Of a stretch of DNA of 64,000 nucleotides, positions 16,543 to 24,598 are shown in pieces. Source of the DNA: an uncultured Candidatus Saccharibacteria bacterium (GTDB lineage Bacteria > Patescibacteriota > Saccharimonadia > Saccharimonadales > Saccharimonadaceae). The position numbers and the translations under genes were made by a program. The stretch spans positions 1-64,000 of the forward strand of contig CANDYU010000003.1 of the NCBI GenBank assembly GCA_947425245.1, in the 5' to 3' direction. The notes beneath the pieces were generated by a model, which saw only the letters and a program-made list of their open reading frames with translations, was not told the DNA's origin and did no database searches. Within the stretch, counting starts at the first letter, position 1, and every line of letters begins with the position of its first letter.

Positions 16543-17699
16543 TACTCACCCACTTCTTTCATAATTTTCTCACGCTCTTTCTTGCCGATTTTGGAGATCG
16601 CGTTTTGATAGAAGCCATAGCCACTCACAATGGTACCGACCAAAACGATTACCCGCGTCGTGATAACTACAGCGGTGGCAAGTCCAGCCTCAACTCCAAG
16701 GACAGACATGACAAAAATCATTACGCCTTCGTAACCCCCAACTCCACCCGGAGTTAGCATGACGGCCCCAACGACAGACGCGATAGCTTCGGCTACCATG
16801 ATTTGAGGGAGAATCTCCCAGTGTCCCATACTAATGCCAACTAACCAATAAGTCGCAACCTCAAAAAAGCTGTAAACGATTCCCCAGACAATAGGATGAA
16901 TAAGAATCTTCTTGTTCCGCCTAGCGATCATCAAATCTTTATAGATATCCAAGAAGTAATCTTCAACTTTTTTGAACTCCAGAACGGATCGCTTGCGACC
17001 AAAAGTAATAGTACGAACAAGTGAATTGATAAATTTAACAGAAATCTTAGCAAACCACTCAATACGCTTGCGGCTACTAGCAATAATAACAATAGCAGCT
17101 AGAGCGAAAACAATACCAAGACAAATCAAGCTCGTGAGACCAACCACCCACCAGGCATTGTCAGCAATACCTCCAACCGAGATGAGTACAATAATCGCAA
17201 CGATAGTCTGAAATTGATTAGCAAGAATCGTAATAGCGTAACGCAAAACATACATAAAGCTGGTTTGACCAACTGACGAGCCAAATTCTTTAAGCCGCCA
17301 AGTTATATAGCCTAGACCAGCAAATCCACCACTAGGAATTGCATGATTAACGAAATTGAGCTCAAAGGAAATACGAGCGAGCATCCAAGAGGAGAACTTC
17401 TTGGGGTTTCTCGACACGGAACGGGAAGTATTCGACTTTTTATCCTGTTCATAGCTCTTATCTGCTATAGAATCGTTGCTTTTGTCGGCTTTTTTGGCAC
17501 GTTCCTTGGCAGCCATGTAAGAAAAGAAGATTTGGCCTGCACAGTAATACATAAAAAGCTGCTCCGGAATCAGGAGAATGATAAAAAATAGATTAGTCCG
17601 GGAAAGGTAGTCTACAGCTTGAAAAATGTCCGAGCGAGCCTGCCAGACAACAAAAACAACTAATGCTAGCGTGAGAATGGTAAGTATTTTACGAAACAT
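16542..17699 (-). CDS. UPF0104/LPG_synthase_TM family flippase-like membrane protein
   Basis: The 385-residue polytopic membrane protein matches the UPF0104 family related to the N-terminal flippase domain of MprF. Eight or so hydrophobic segments are visible, with the signature GGVGGYEGVMIFVMSVLG near residue 325 and AIPSGGFAGLGYITWRL near 125. A charged cytoplasmic stretch KADKSNDSIADKSYEQDKK is inserted after helix 2. These proteins are thought to move lipid or lipid-linked precursors, but no synthase domain is attached here. ATTATA (17706-17711 on plus) gives a leaderless minus-strand start 6 nt from the -10 box. Confidence 0.85.
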   Translation of the reverse strand: MFRKILTILTLALVVFVVWQARSDIFQAVDYLSRTNLFFIILLIPEQLFMYYCAGQIFFSYMAAKERAKKADKSNDSIADKSYEQDKKSNTSRSVSRNPKKFSSWMLARISFELNFVNHAIPSGGFAGLGYITWRLKEFGSSVGQTSFMYVLRYAITILANQFQTIVAIIVLISVGGIADNAWWVVGLTSLICLGIVFALAAIVIIASSRKRIEWFAKISVKFINSLVRTITFGRKRSVLEFKKVEDYFLDIYKDLMIARRNKKILIHPIVWGIVYSFFEVATYWLVGISMGHWEILPQIMVAEAIASVVGAVMLTPGGVGGYEGVMIFVMSVLGVEAGLATAVVITTRVIVLVGTIVSGYGFYQNAISKIGKKEREKIMKEVGE

Positions 17700-17705
17700 G
17701 AGGTT

Positions 17706-17723
17706 ATTATAACATGGTATAAT
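17706..17723. promoter_or_regulatory. Back-to-back divergent leaderless promoters
   Basis: Only 30 bp separate the two divergent start codons. Minus-strand TATAAT (17706-17711) and plus-strand TATAAT (17718-17723) each end exactly 6 nt from their own ATG, with 6 bp between the two boxes. Each -35 region must therefore lie inside the start of the opposite gene, so the two polymerases would compete for the same DNA. Confidence 0.8.
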
Positions 17724-17729
17724 AGTTTT

Positions 17730-18872
17730 ATGAAAAAATATTTAGCTGTTCTTGGAAGACAACCGTTGATTTCTGTCGCTGAGCTGGAGAGTTTGTTTGG
17801 CAATGTCGCTTTGGTTAATAAAGAGCTGGCGGAGTTTTCGATGTTACCAGAATCACCACGAGACTTATCTGGGAATCATCCAAACCTTAATCGTTTAGGG
17901 GGGACACAGAAGATTGCTGAGGAAATTCGAGAACCCATAGTGGAGTTTTTGGGTAGATTACCAAGTGACGGAAAGATTACGCTAGGAGTGTCAGATTATT
18001 CACATGGAGCCAATGCATTTAGGGCACAGGGTGAAGCGTTAAAGCTAAAGAGGATTCTGACGAAAATGGGACGAAGTGTTCGCGTTGTACCGAATAAAGA
18101 AGCAGTATTGTCGAGTGCTACAAGTCTACATAATCGACTTTTTAAGGAGAATCGGATTGAGATTTTGAAGGTTGGTAAGCATTTTTTTCGGGTTGTGGGG
18201 GTGCAGAATATTGAGGCTTATGCAACTAGGGATCAAGCGAGACCGGCACGCGATGCGAAGGTTGGAATGTTGCCGCCGAAATTGGCACAAGTGTTGATTA
18301 ATTTGTGTGGGAATGAACCAGAAGGGTCAGTTTTACTCGATCCGTTTTGTGGTACTGGCGTAGTCTTACAGGAAGCAGCTTTGATGAAATATGATGTAGT
18401 GGGGTCGGATTTAAGTGAGCGAATGGTAGAGTATACTAGAAAAAATCTGGACTGGGCTTGTCGGGAGCTGGGGATACAGGTACACAATCCGCTAGTGGTG
18501 CAGGGCGATGCTAGACTGAAACAGTGGAAACAGCCGATAGATTTGGTGGCTTGCGAGACTTACCTAGGACCGCCGATGTCTTTACCGCCGGCAGAGATTA
18601 AATTAAAGGAAGTAAAGCAGGAATGTGGTGGAACTATATTGGGTTTTTTGAAGAACTTATCAAAGCAAATGAAGACAGGAGCCCCCATAACAATTGCAGT
18701 ACCAGCCTGGCTACGGGCGGATGGTCATTATGAGCGGTTGAAAATTCTTGACGAAATAGATAATCTGGGCTATAATGTTAAGAGATTTAGAAATCTGGGA
18801 CAGGAAGACCTGCTGTATTATCGCGATGGTCAGGTAGTTGCCAGAGAAATAATAGTTTTAAGGAAGAAATAG
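17730..18872 (+). CDS. Trm11-like SAM-dependent RNA methyltransferase
   Basis: The 380-residue protein has an N-terminal THUMP-like region (KKYLAVLGRQPLISVAELES) and a C-terminal Rossmann methyltransferase with motif I LLDPFCGTGVVLQEAA (near residue 205), GSDLSERMVEYTRKNLDW and GDARLKQWKQPIDLVA. This is the architecture of Trm11/TrmG10 enzymes that make m2G or m22G in tRNA. The usual DPPY catalytic motif is replaced by CETYLGPPMS, so the exact target is uncertain. TATAAT ends 6 nt before ATG (leaderless). rpmA follows by a single base. Confidence 0.8.
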   Translation: MKKYLAVLGRQPLISVAELESLFGNVALVNKELAEFSMLPESPRDLSGNHPNLNRLGGTQKIAEEIREPIVEFLGRLPSDGKITLGVSDYSHGANAFRAQGEALKLKRILTKMGRSVRVVPNKEAVLSSATSLHNRLFKENRIEILKVGKHFFRVVGVQNIEAYATRDQARPARDAKVGMLPPKLAQVLINLCGNEPEGSVLLDPFCGTGVVLQEAALMKYDVVGSDLSERMVEYTRKNLDWACRELGIQVHNPLVVQGDARLKQWKQPIDLVACETYLGPPMSLPPAEIKLKEVKQECGGTILGFLKNLSKQMKTGAPITIAVPAWLRADGHYERLKILDEIDNLGYNVKRFRNLGQEDLLYYRDGQVVAREIIVLRKK

Positions 18873-18873
18873 T

Positions 18874-19146
18874 ATGTCGCATGTCAAAGCTGGCGGTACC
18901 GCCAAGAATATACACAATAATGCTGGGCAGAGGCTGGGCGTTAAGCGTTTCGGTGGTCAAAAAGTACGCAATGGTGAAGTCTTAGTTCGCCAAACTGGTG
19001 CCACTAAGGTTGCTGGTCCTGGTACTTACATGAGTCGCAATTTCACTATTCATGCAGCGAAAGATGGTGTTGTTACTTTCGTAAAGACGAAAAAGTGCCA
19101 TTTTTCTGGTCGCAATGTTCCACGTGTACGCGTTGAGGTACGTTAG
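18874..19146 (+). CDS. rpmA: 50S ribosomal protein L27
   Basis: The 90-residue protein shows the L27 signature: N-terminal SHVKAGGTAKN, RLGVKRFGGQKVRNGEVLVRQ and GTYMSRNFTIHAAKDGVVTF. Its N-terminal tail reaches the peptidyl-transferase centre. No long removable N-terminal extension of the Firmicutes type is present. It begins one base after the upstream methylase gene, with AAGGAAGAAA as ribosome site, and ends at a clear terminator. Confidence 0.96.
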   Translation: MSHVKAGGTAKNIHNNAGQRLGVKRFGGQKVRNGEVLVRQTGATKVAGPGTYMSRNFTIHAAKDGVVTFVKTKKCHFSGRNVPRVRVEVR

Positions 19147-19161
19147 GAGTCTGGGCCATAA

Positions 19162-19189
19162 AAATAAAGCTTTAGAGGAGCTTTATTTT
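19162..19189. terminator. Bidirectional intrinsic terminator
   Basis: AAAATAAAGC and GCTTTATTTT form a perfect stem around TTTAGAGGA, with T-runs on both strands. It ends rpmA from the left and the pilin-like gene from the right. Confidence 0.9.
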
Positions 19190-19203
19190 TATGTGGTGTA
19201 TTC

Positions 19204-19581
19204 CTAGATAACTAAGAGAGCATTTGGGATGACGGCGAATCTTGGTAGCTTGTGGTGGTTTTTGGTGCAAAAACACATACCTCCTACAACAATAACTATT
19301 ACGGCGATAATACCGACTAGACCAACAATGACATTTATAATCGTAGTAACAGTACCCATGAGATCATCATTGGAGTTCTTGGGATCAATGTTACATTCGG
19401 CATAAGTATTCACTACTTGGTTTGCCCTGAGACTACCGGCTGGGCATTTCTTCTGTTCTTCCTGTTCTGTAGCCAAGACTGGATGTGACAAATTAAAGGT
19501 ATGGACGCTAACCACCCCAATAGCTATAGTTGATAGGACAAATATTTGATTAAGTTTGATGACCGTTTTGCCAATAGGCAT
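19204..19581 (-). CDS. Secreted pilin-like (VirB2/TrbC-type) protein, probably truncated by frameshift
   Basis: The 125-residue protein has a signal-peptide-like N-terminus ending near PVLATEQ, a CPAGSLRANQVVNTYAECN block, and one long hydrophobic helix (VTTIINVIVGLVGIIAVIVI). VirB2/TrbC pilins have a second helix after VGG. Here the frame changes to FCTKNHHKLPRFAV and stops, while another frame of the same DNA reads ATKIRRHPKCSLSYLGI, like the expected KVxxAKNTILYxxIG continuation. That suggests a frameshift and lost C-terminus. The start at 19581 follows AAAGGAAG, and a longer upstream frame is leader. An attenuator-like leader precedes it. Confidence 0.65.
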   Translation of the reverse strand: MPIGKTVIKLNQIFVLSTIAIGVVSVHTFNLSHPVLATEQEEQKKCPAGSLRANQVVNTYAECNIDPKNSNDDLMGTVTTIINVIVGLVGIIAVIVIVVGGMCFCTKNHHKLPRFAVIPNALLVI

Positions 19582-19610
19582 ATTACTTCCTTTATTGGTC
19601 GCTTTTCCAT

Positions 19611-19734
19611 AAAAAATGCGGCTATTTACTAGTCGCGAAACCAAACAGCTTACCAATTACGGAAAACTGCGTAAATAGCCGCATTACATCCGCAATCGGT
19701 AGGATAAACTGTTTGATTTCGCAATATTATTATA
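19611..19734 (-). promoter_or_regulatory. Attenuator-like leader with interleaved stems A-B-A'-B'
   Basis: The -10 box lies at 19729-19734. In the minus-strand RNA, segment A (19722-19689) pairs with A' (19663-19635) over about 29 bp with one bulge. Segment B (19684-19671) pairs perfectly over 14 bp with B' (19629-19616), which is followed by a run of six U (19611-19616). B lies in the loop of A:A' and A' lies in the loop of B:B', so the stems interleave as a pseudoknot or alternate. B:B' with its U-run looks like an intrinsic terminator ahead of the coding region. Confidence 0.75.
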
Positions 19735-19756
19735 TCACACTAGCAAGAGCATACAA

Positions 19757-19780
19757 AACCCCGCTTAAAATAGCGGGGTT
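19757..19780 (-). terminator. Intrinsic terminator
   Basis: AACCCCGCT/AGCGGGGTT is a perfect stem. On the minus strand it is followed by TTG. It terminates the hypothetical gene at 19801. Confidence 0.8.
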
Positions 19781-19800
19781 GGTTGGGTTGAGGTGTTTAG

Positions 19801-20364
19801 CTAAGGTTCAATCTTAAGTTCTTGCATCTTACGGCAAATCACCAGTGCATGTTGAGAGATTTGATTCCGCGGCTCGTTAGGGAATCCGAAAAACAGATCT
19901 TTGAAGCTACGGTTGTCAACAACCGCTGGAATACCATTAATGGTCTTAACCGAGCTCTGATCGGGGAGACCTGACGCATAAGCGACAGCTAGTAGTTTTA
20001 AAATCTCAACTTCGCATTGGTGGGCTTGATCAAATAGGTTCTGAGTTCGGCTATAATAAGGCTGGTTGTCGGAAGAGTTAAGGTTGCTGGCGTACTTGCT
20101 GCGAAAAAGACGCTTGAGCTTTTTGAATCTCGAGGTGCGTTGAGGTGCTTCATTGGTGCTTGACTGGCCACTACTATACTGCTCTGCTATTTTTGCCTGA
20201 CGATACTGTTGGTGTAGGGTATTACGTCGCACTGTAGCAAGTAGGATTTCGTGGGCCAGGATTGACGGCTCCCAATTCAGCTTAGGGCTAAGGCAGAAGT
20301 TACTACTGAGCTCCGGCAGTATATGTTCTTTGTATTCTAGTACGGTTTTCTCGGTAAAGACCAT
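19801..20364 (-). CDS. Hypothetical protein
   Basis: I do not recognise this 187-residue soluble protein. It has a basic middle section (QRTSRFKKLKRLFRSKY) and no signal peptide or membrane helix. It has a strong AAGGAGG ribosome site, and a perfect palindrome at 20398-20415 in its roughly 60-nt leader. The TATAAT box is just upstream of the palindrome. The leader segment AAGCGACCA before the ribosome site also occurs in the leader of the adjacent pilin-like gene, which may mean shared regulation. Confidence 0.65.
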   Translation of the reverse strand: MVFTEKTVLEYKEHILPELSSNFCLSPKLNWEPSILAHEILLATVRRNTLHQQYRQAKIAEQYSSGQSSTNEAPQRTSRFKKLKRLFRSKYASNLNSSDNQPYYSRTQNLFDQAHQCEVEILKLLAVAYASGLPDQSSVKTINGIPAVVDNRSFKDLFFGFPNEPRNQISQHALVICRKMQELKIEP

Positions 20365-20504
20365 TATTTTCCCTCCTTTATTTTTTGAATGGTCGCTTAA
20401 GAATATGTATTCTTACTGTAGTATTATAACACACAAAGATCAGCAACAACTCGGAGCGAATATGAGTTTTGGAATAACACCAAGAGTCGTGATACAATAA
20501 TAGC

Positions 20505-22406
20505 ATGAGCAAGATTTTGATTATCGGAAATGTGTTGAAAGATGTTTACCTGAGGCTGGATGAGCGACAAAATGATTTTGAGAAGGATGAACAAGGAATT
20601 AATTGGTTAGAACTAGCTTTTAATGGTTCTGCACATAGTTTCGTACGGCGAACCAGTATTTATGGTGGTGCAGCAGTGTCCTTGTCAGTTCTGAATGAAC
20701 TGGGTATTGATGCTGGGATTCTTAACTCAAAGACAGAAATGAAGGCCGGAGAATTAATATGGTCTGACGACCCGTCTGATTATCGTTATATTTTTTCTTA
20801 TGGTGGTGGTATTTCGTACTTTGTTCCCAAGGAGCGTAAACCGACCGATTGGACGATGCCGTCGGACACTCCAGAGTGGATTTTAGTTGACCGTTCGACA
20901 AACGTTTCTGATCGACTAGTGGATGAGCTAAAAAACTTTCTAAAGTTTTCACATGGCACGAAGTTGGCGGTGCATGTTGAAAGACATACGACGCCAGCTG
21001 GGCAAAAGTTGTCCGACATGGCCGATGTTTTATTCGTTGAGGATGAGCCGATAGTTCATACTAACGAGAAGATTGTTGACAAAATTGAGGTCGATGAGCC
21101 AAGTACGCAACTAGTATGTCATATTACGCCACGAAAATTGTTCTTTGGTGAGGCGGAGGAAAGCTGGAGTTTGGATCGTGCTGATATGATGACACATTTA
21201 ACTGTCTATTCGACGATTGTGGCAACTGTTTTAGGTGTGATTACAGCTGGTGGTACACCGGCGGATGCATTGCTGTGGGCAAAGTTGAATGCCGAGCATG
21301 CGACTCTAGACGGTTCGTTGTCCGCGAGTCGGTTGCGTGAACTGGCTAGAGCGGAACATGCCAAGCGAGATAACTTGAGGTTGATTGTGCGATCAATTAT
21401 GACACCTGGAAAAGGTGTTTTAGCGATTGATGAGTCGACGAAGAATATAGCACGAAGGTTTGAGAAGTACGGAATTCGCAATACTTCTGACTCGCGACGC
21501 AAGTTCTATACTTTGATGTTAACGACGCCGAGCTTAAGAAATGCGGTTAGTGGTGTTATTTTGTCGGAGACTAATCATAAACAAAAGGTTTCGGCTAAAG
21601 AAACCGTGTTATCATTCCTAACACAGAATGGTATTATTCCGGGCATTAAGGCAGATTTAGGGCTGATTACCGAAAGTGATATAACGCATACATTAGGGTT
21701 GGATGGCTTGCCAAATAGGCTGCAGCGATGGTATGAACAAGGCTTCCGGTTTGCAAAATGGCGTTCAGCTTTTTGGATTAGTACTGATAAGCCGGATTTC
21801 TTTACCGTAAGGAAAAATGTCGAGGAATTGGCCAGCTTTACAAAAGAATGTCAATTAGCTGGGATTGTTCCTGTGGTGGAAGTTGATTTAGTGCAAGAGG
21901 GTGAATATAGTATTGAGAAGAATGCGGAGGTTACATCACGAGTTTTGTTGGAAGTTTTTGAAGAATTAAATAGACGTAGAGTAGATCTGTCGGGATGCTT
22001 GTTGAAGTGTAGCATGGTAAATGCTGGTCAAGATGCGAAGATAAAAGCAACGGATCGAGAAATTGGTATTGCTACAGCAGCAATTCTAAAGCATGCTGTG
22101 CCGAGGTATGTGGGCGGGGTATTACTATTGAGTGGCGGGGTAGAAGCAAAAGAAGCTACGAAGAACTTAACAGCTGTTATGCATAATTCTCCATTCCCTT
22201 GGCCGGTGAGTTTTGCTTTTTCAAGAGCTTTCGAAGAACCGGTATTAGCAGTCTGGAAGGGTCAGGACAACAATACGAAGGGAGCTCAAGCCGCTTTGGA
22301 GCGACACTTAGCCGCTAATGTTGATGCTTTACATTACGGTAAGTTTGAGATGCATTCTAGTAGTGCTAACAGTAGTGGTCAGATTAATGTTTTAGATTTG
22401 TCATAG
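20505..22406 (+). CDS. PfkB-like domain fused to class I fructose-bisphosphate aldolase
   Basis: The 633-residue protein joins two glycolytic domains. Residues 1-290 follow the PfkB/ribokinase fold (ILIIGNVLKDVYLRLD, RRTSIYGGAAVSLSVLNELG), but the catalytic GAGD is replaced: where DTTGAGD is expected it reads DMMTHLTVYST. Residues about 298-633 are a class I aldolase, with PGKGVLAIDESTKNIARRF, GFRFAKWRSAFW, the probable Schiff-base Lys in LLKCSMVNAG, and VLLLSGGVEAKEATKNL. The aldolase half looks active; the kinase half looks catalytically dead and may be regulatory or structural. TACAAT lies 6 nt before ATG (leaderless). pgk and pyk lie nearby on the other strand. Confidence 0.88.
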   Translation: MSKILIIGNVLKDVYLRLDERQNDFEKDEQGINWLELAFNGSAHSFVRRTSIYGGAAVSLSVLNELGIDAGILNSKTEMKAGELIWSDDPSDYRYIFSYGGGISYFVPKERKPTDWTMPSDTPEWILVDRSTNVSDRLVDELKNFLKFSHGTKLAVHVERHTTPAGQKLSDMADVLFVEDEPIVHTNEKIVDKIEVDEPSTQLVCHITPRKLFFGEAEESWSLDRADMMTHLTVYSTIVATVLGVITAGGTPADALLWAKLNAEHATLDGSLSASRLRELARAEHAKRDNLRLIVRSIMTPGKGVLAIDESTKNIARRFEKYGIRNTSDSRRKFYTLMLTTPSLRNAVSGVILSETNHKQKVSAKETVLSFLTQNGIIPGIKADLGLITESDITHTLGLDGLPNRLQRWYEQGFRFAKWRSAFWISTDKPDFFTVRKNVEELASFTKECQLAGIVPVVEVDLVQEGEYSIEKNAEVTSRVLLEVFEELNRRRVDLSGCLLKCSMVNAGQDAKIKATDREIGIATAAILKHAVPRYVGGVLLLSGGVEAKEATKNLTAVMHNSPFPWPVSFAFSRAFEEPVLAVWKGQDNNTKGAQAALERHLAANVDALHYGKFEMHSSSANSSGQINVLDLS

Positions 22407-22418
22407 TTCTTATCTAAC

Positions 22419-22634
22419 CTAGTACGCCAGACAACGGATGGGGAAACCGTATGTGCGAGTGCCTGGGCCGTTCGAGTGGTTGACACCACTAGCAGAGAAA
22501 TCGAGGTTGTAGCCTGACAAACCAGCCGACCCAGAGTGGTGAACTGGGGAGCTTGTAGCTGACCAATTGTAGCCATCAACGCCAAGATTACGGGTAGAGC
22601 CATTGTTGCGATAGATATACCCGCTACGGACGAA
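22419..22634 (-). pseudogene. Start-less 3' cassette of a FISUMP-like surface domain (cassette c)
   Basis: The minus strand reads FVRSGYIYRNNGSTRN, then GVDGYNWSATSS, then GYNLDFSASGVN, then GFPIRCLAY and TAG. It is the best FISUMP match of the three cassettes. Its first 14 bases and final 33 bases (including ten after the stop) equal those of the cassettes at 8.4-8.9 kb, while the middle is distinct. It is wedged between the stop of the aldolase gene and the rplY terminator, with no start codon or ribosome site. Confidence 0.8.
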
Positions 22635-22648
22635 GTGGCCGAATGTGC

Positions 22649-22673
22649 AAAAATCCCAGCTTTTAGCCTGGGA
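22649..22673 (-). terminator. Intrinsic terminator of rplY
   Basis: TCCCAG/CTGGGA stem around GCTAAAAGC, followed on the minus strand by TTTTT (22649-22653). Confidence 0.85.
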
Positions 22674-22695
22674 CTTTGCTCGAGATTAAGAATTA

Positions 22696-23337
22696 CTACT
22701 CGGCCTGTGGAGCATCCGTACTCACTGCCTCGTCGGCAGATGGGGCTGCATCATCAGCATCGCGAGCGGCAGCTTCTGCTACTGGGTCATATACGTTAGC
22801 AATAACTGTATTAGTCGCTAATTCTTTATCAGCTAGTTCTACTCCTGCGGGCAGTTGCAGATCAGCAATAGTTAGTTTATCATCAGTGCTAGCCAATTTG
22901 GAACCATCGATAACTAACTCTTCTGGAAGATTGGACGGCTTAGCTTTTACGGAAACCTCTTCCAAGACCATTGCTAGCACATAGTGTAATTTTGCAGCTT
23001 CGGATTGTTCGAAGTTCTCAACGCGAATTGGGGTTGTAGCCTCGACGACTTCATCGGCCGAGATGGCTTGAAATTCGATGTTAAGAATACGGCGACTGAC
23101 AGGATCGACTGCAACATTTTTAATAATAGCAAGCTGATTCTTACCATCAACTACGAGAGTGACCGGTGAATGGTAACCTGCATCTGCAATAACCTTCTCA
23201 GTCATATTATACACCGAGGATGCCAGGATAGGTTCGGCACCGCCATAAACGACGGATGGGATTTGCCCCGCAGCACGCAATCCTTTGAGTTTTTTACCCT
23301 GAACAGTACGTTTTTCGAGCGATAATTGAATAGACAT
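22696..23337 (-). CDS. rplY: 50S ribosomal protein L25/general stress protein Ctc
   Basis: The 213-residue protein is the long CTC-type L25 that binds 5S rRNA. The N-terminal L25 domain (IQLSLEKRTVQGKKLKGLR, GQIPSVVYGG, NVAVDPVSRRILNIEFQ) is followed by the beta domain (EEVSVKAKPSNLPEELVID) and an acidic Ala/Asp-rich tail. It has its own TATAAT box, a leader of about 40 nt with AAGGAG, and the terminator noted above. Confidence 0.94.
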   Translation of the reverse strand: MSIQLSLEKRTVQGKKLKGLRAAGQIPSVVYGGAEPILASSVYNMTEKVIADAGYHSPVTLVVDGKNQLAIIKNVAVDPVSRRILNIEFQAISADEVVEATTPIRVENFEQSEAAKLHYVLAMVLEEVSVKAKPSNLPEELVIDGSKLASTDDKLTIADLQLPAGVELADKELATNTVIANVYDPVAEAAARDADDAAPSADEAVSTDAPQAE

Positions 23338-23432
23338 GATTAGTTTAACTCCTTTTTCTGAACTTTGTTGTTCTTTTGGTAAATTATAGCATACTTTATA
23401 GAAATATGCTATAACTTTAGAGATTGCAAGGC

Positions 23433-24524
23433 TTATGCCGATTCGAGACCGTCGAGTCCAGGCAAATCTTGATGAGTTAGAAGTTCTAAGGCGGCCCCTC
23501 CACCGGTAGAAATGAGGGTGTAATGGAGACTAAGATCATCTTCGCGGAGCTGGACAACGAAACCTGCGGTATCGCCACCACAGACAATAGATTCGATTAC
23601 AGGATGTTCACCAAGAAACTTAGCTAGAATTGTTGAAGATGTAGCATAGGCAGCATCTTCAACTTTGCCTAGTACTCCACACCATAATACAGTGGCGGCA
23701 GACTGTATCATCTCGATTAACTTTGTTGTGGAAACTGGTCCAATGTCGAGTTTTTCTCCCGTTTCGGTTTCATCAAAATCTTCAGCTACATAAACCTTGT
23801 CATTACTGGCCTCATAACCATCAGCAGCAATCTTGCCACCAACAAAGACTTGATCGGCGATAGGTAAAAATTCATCAATGAGTGGCTGCTTGTCGGCGAC
23901 TTTTGCTCCACCAATGACGACGACTAGAGGTCGGTTAGGGCTCTCTAGCACCTTAGTAAGGGTGATGACTTCTTTTTCTAAAAGTAATCCGGCAACTGAT
24001 GGGATTAATCGCGTGATAGCCACAGTTGAAGCATGGGCTCGATGCACAACAGCAAAGCCATCTTGAACGAAGAGATCAGCGTGCGTCGAATCAACAATTT
24101 CCTGGGCAAATGATTCGGAGTTGCCTTCCTCATGAGGAGAAAAGCGGAGATTTTCCAGCAGTAAAATACCGCCTTCGGGTAAGTCTTCGACTGCCATCTC
24201 GACTTCTGGTCCTGAAACATCATCAACAAAATTAACTGGCGTACCCGGTAGGATTTCTGCTAATTCCTGAGCGACAAGGCCCAACGATAGTTTTTGATCA
24301 CGTTTACCATCCGGTCGACCTAAATGAGAGATAAGAACAATTTTAGCGGCTTGATGTTTCAAGAGGTATTGAATAGTTGGCAGACTTTCGCGGATGCGTA
24401 AGTTAGATGCAACTAGCTGCTCGTTGGTATCTGGGTCTAGCTGGAGAGGAACATTAAAATCAGTACGAACAAGTACGGTTTGACCTTTAATATCAACATC
24501 ACGAATTGTTTTTTTATGAAACAT
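23433..24524 (-). CDS. pgk: Phosphoglycerate kinase
   Basis: The 363-residue enzyme makes ATP from 1,3-bisphosphoglycerate. Motifs seen are VLVRTDFNVPL, ISHLGRPDGKRD, LLLENLRFSPHEEG, the central VVVIGGAKVADK, and the C-terminal VCGGDTAGFV and STGGGAALELL. It is about 30-50 residues shorter than typical Pgk, mostly by trimmed loops. An AGGAGG site lies 3-4 nt before ATG. It lies 74 nt downstream of pyk on the same strand, with a CCCAGC stem-loop between them but no U-run, so co-transcription is likely. Confidence 0.95.
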   Translation of the reverse strand: MFHKKTIRDVDIKGQTVLVRTDFNVPLQLDPDTNEQLVASNLRIRESLPTIQYLLKHQAAKIVLISHLGRPDGKRDQKLSLGLVAQELAEILPGTPVNFVDDVSGPEVEMAVEDLPEGGILLLENLRFSPHEEGNSESFAQEIVDSTHADLFVQDGFAVVHRAHASTVAITRLIPSVAGLLLEKEVITLTKVLESPNRPLVVVIGGAKVADKQPLIDEFLPIADQVFVGGKIAADGYEASNDKVYVAEDFDETETGEKLDIGPVSTTKLIEMIQSAATVLWCGVLGKVEDAAYATSSTILAKFLGEHPVIESIVCGGDTAGFVVQLREDDLSLHYTLISTGGGAALELLTHQDLPGLDGLESA

Positions 24525-24598
24525 TAACCTCCTAGTTACCGGTTAACCCAGCACTAGGGCTGGGCTAAGGTAGAAATTATTTTAAGTACTTAACTTAA

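Noticed and set aside
19204-20364. Type IV secretion gene cluster starting at the pilin-like gene
   Set aside because: No VirB4, VirB6 or VirD4-like gene lies nearby; the neighbour at 19801 is unrecognised and the pilin-like gene stands alone.
24546-24567. Terminator between pyk and pgk
   Set aside because: The CCCAGC/GCTGGG stem is followed by TTAACC rather than a U-run, so it is more likely an intercistronic stem-loop.
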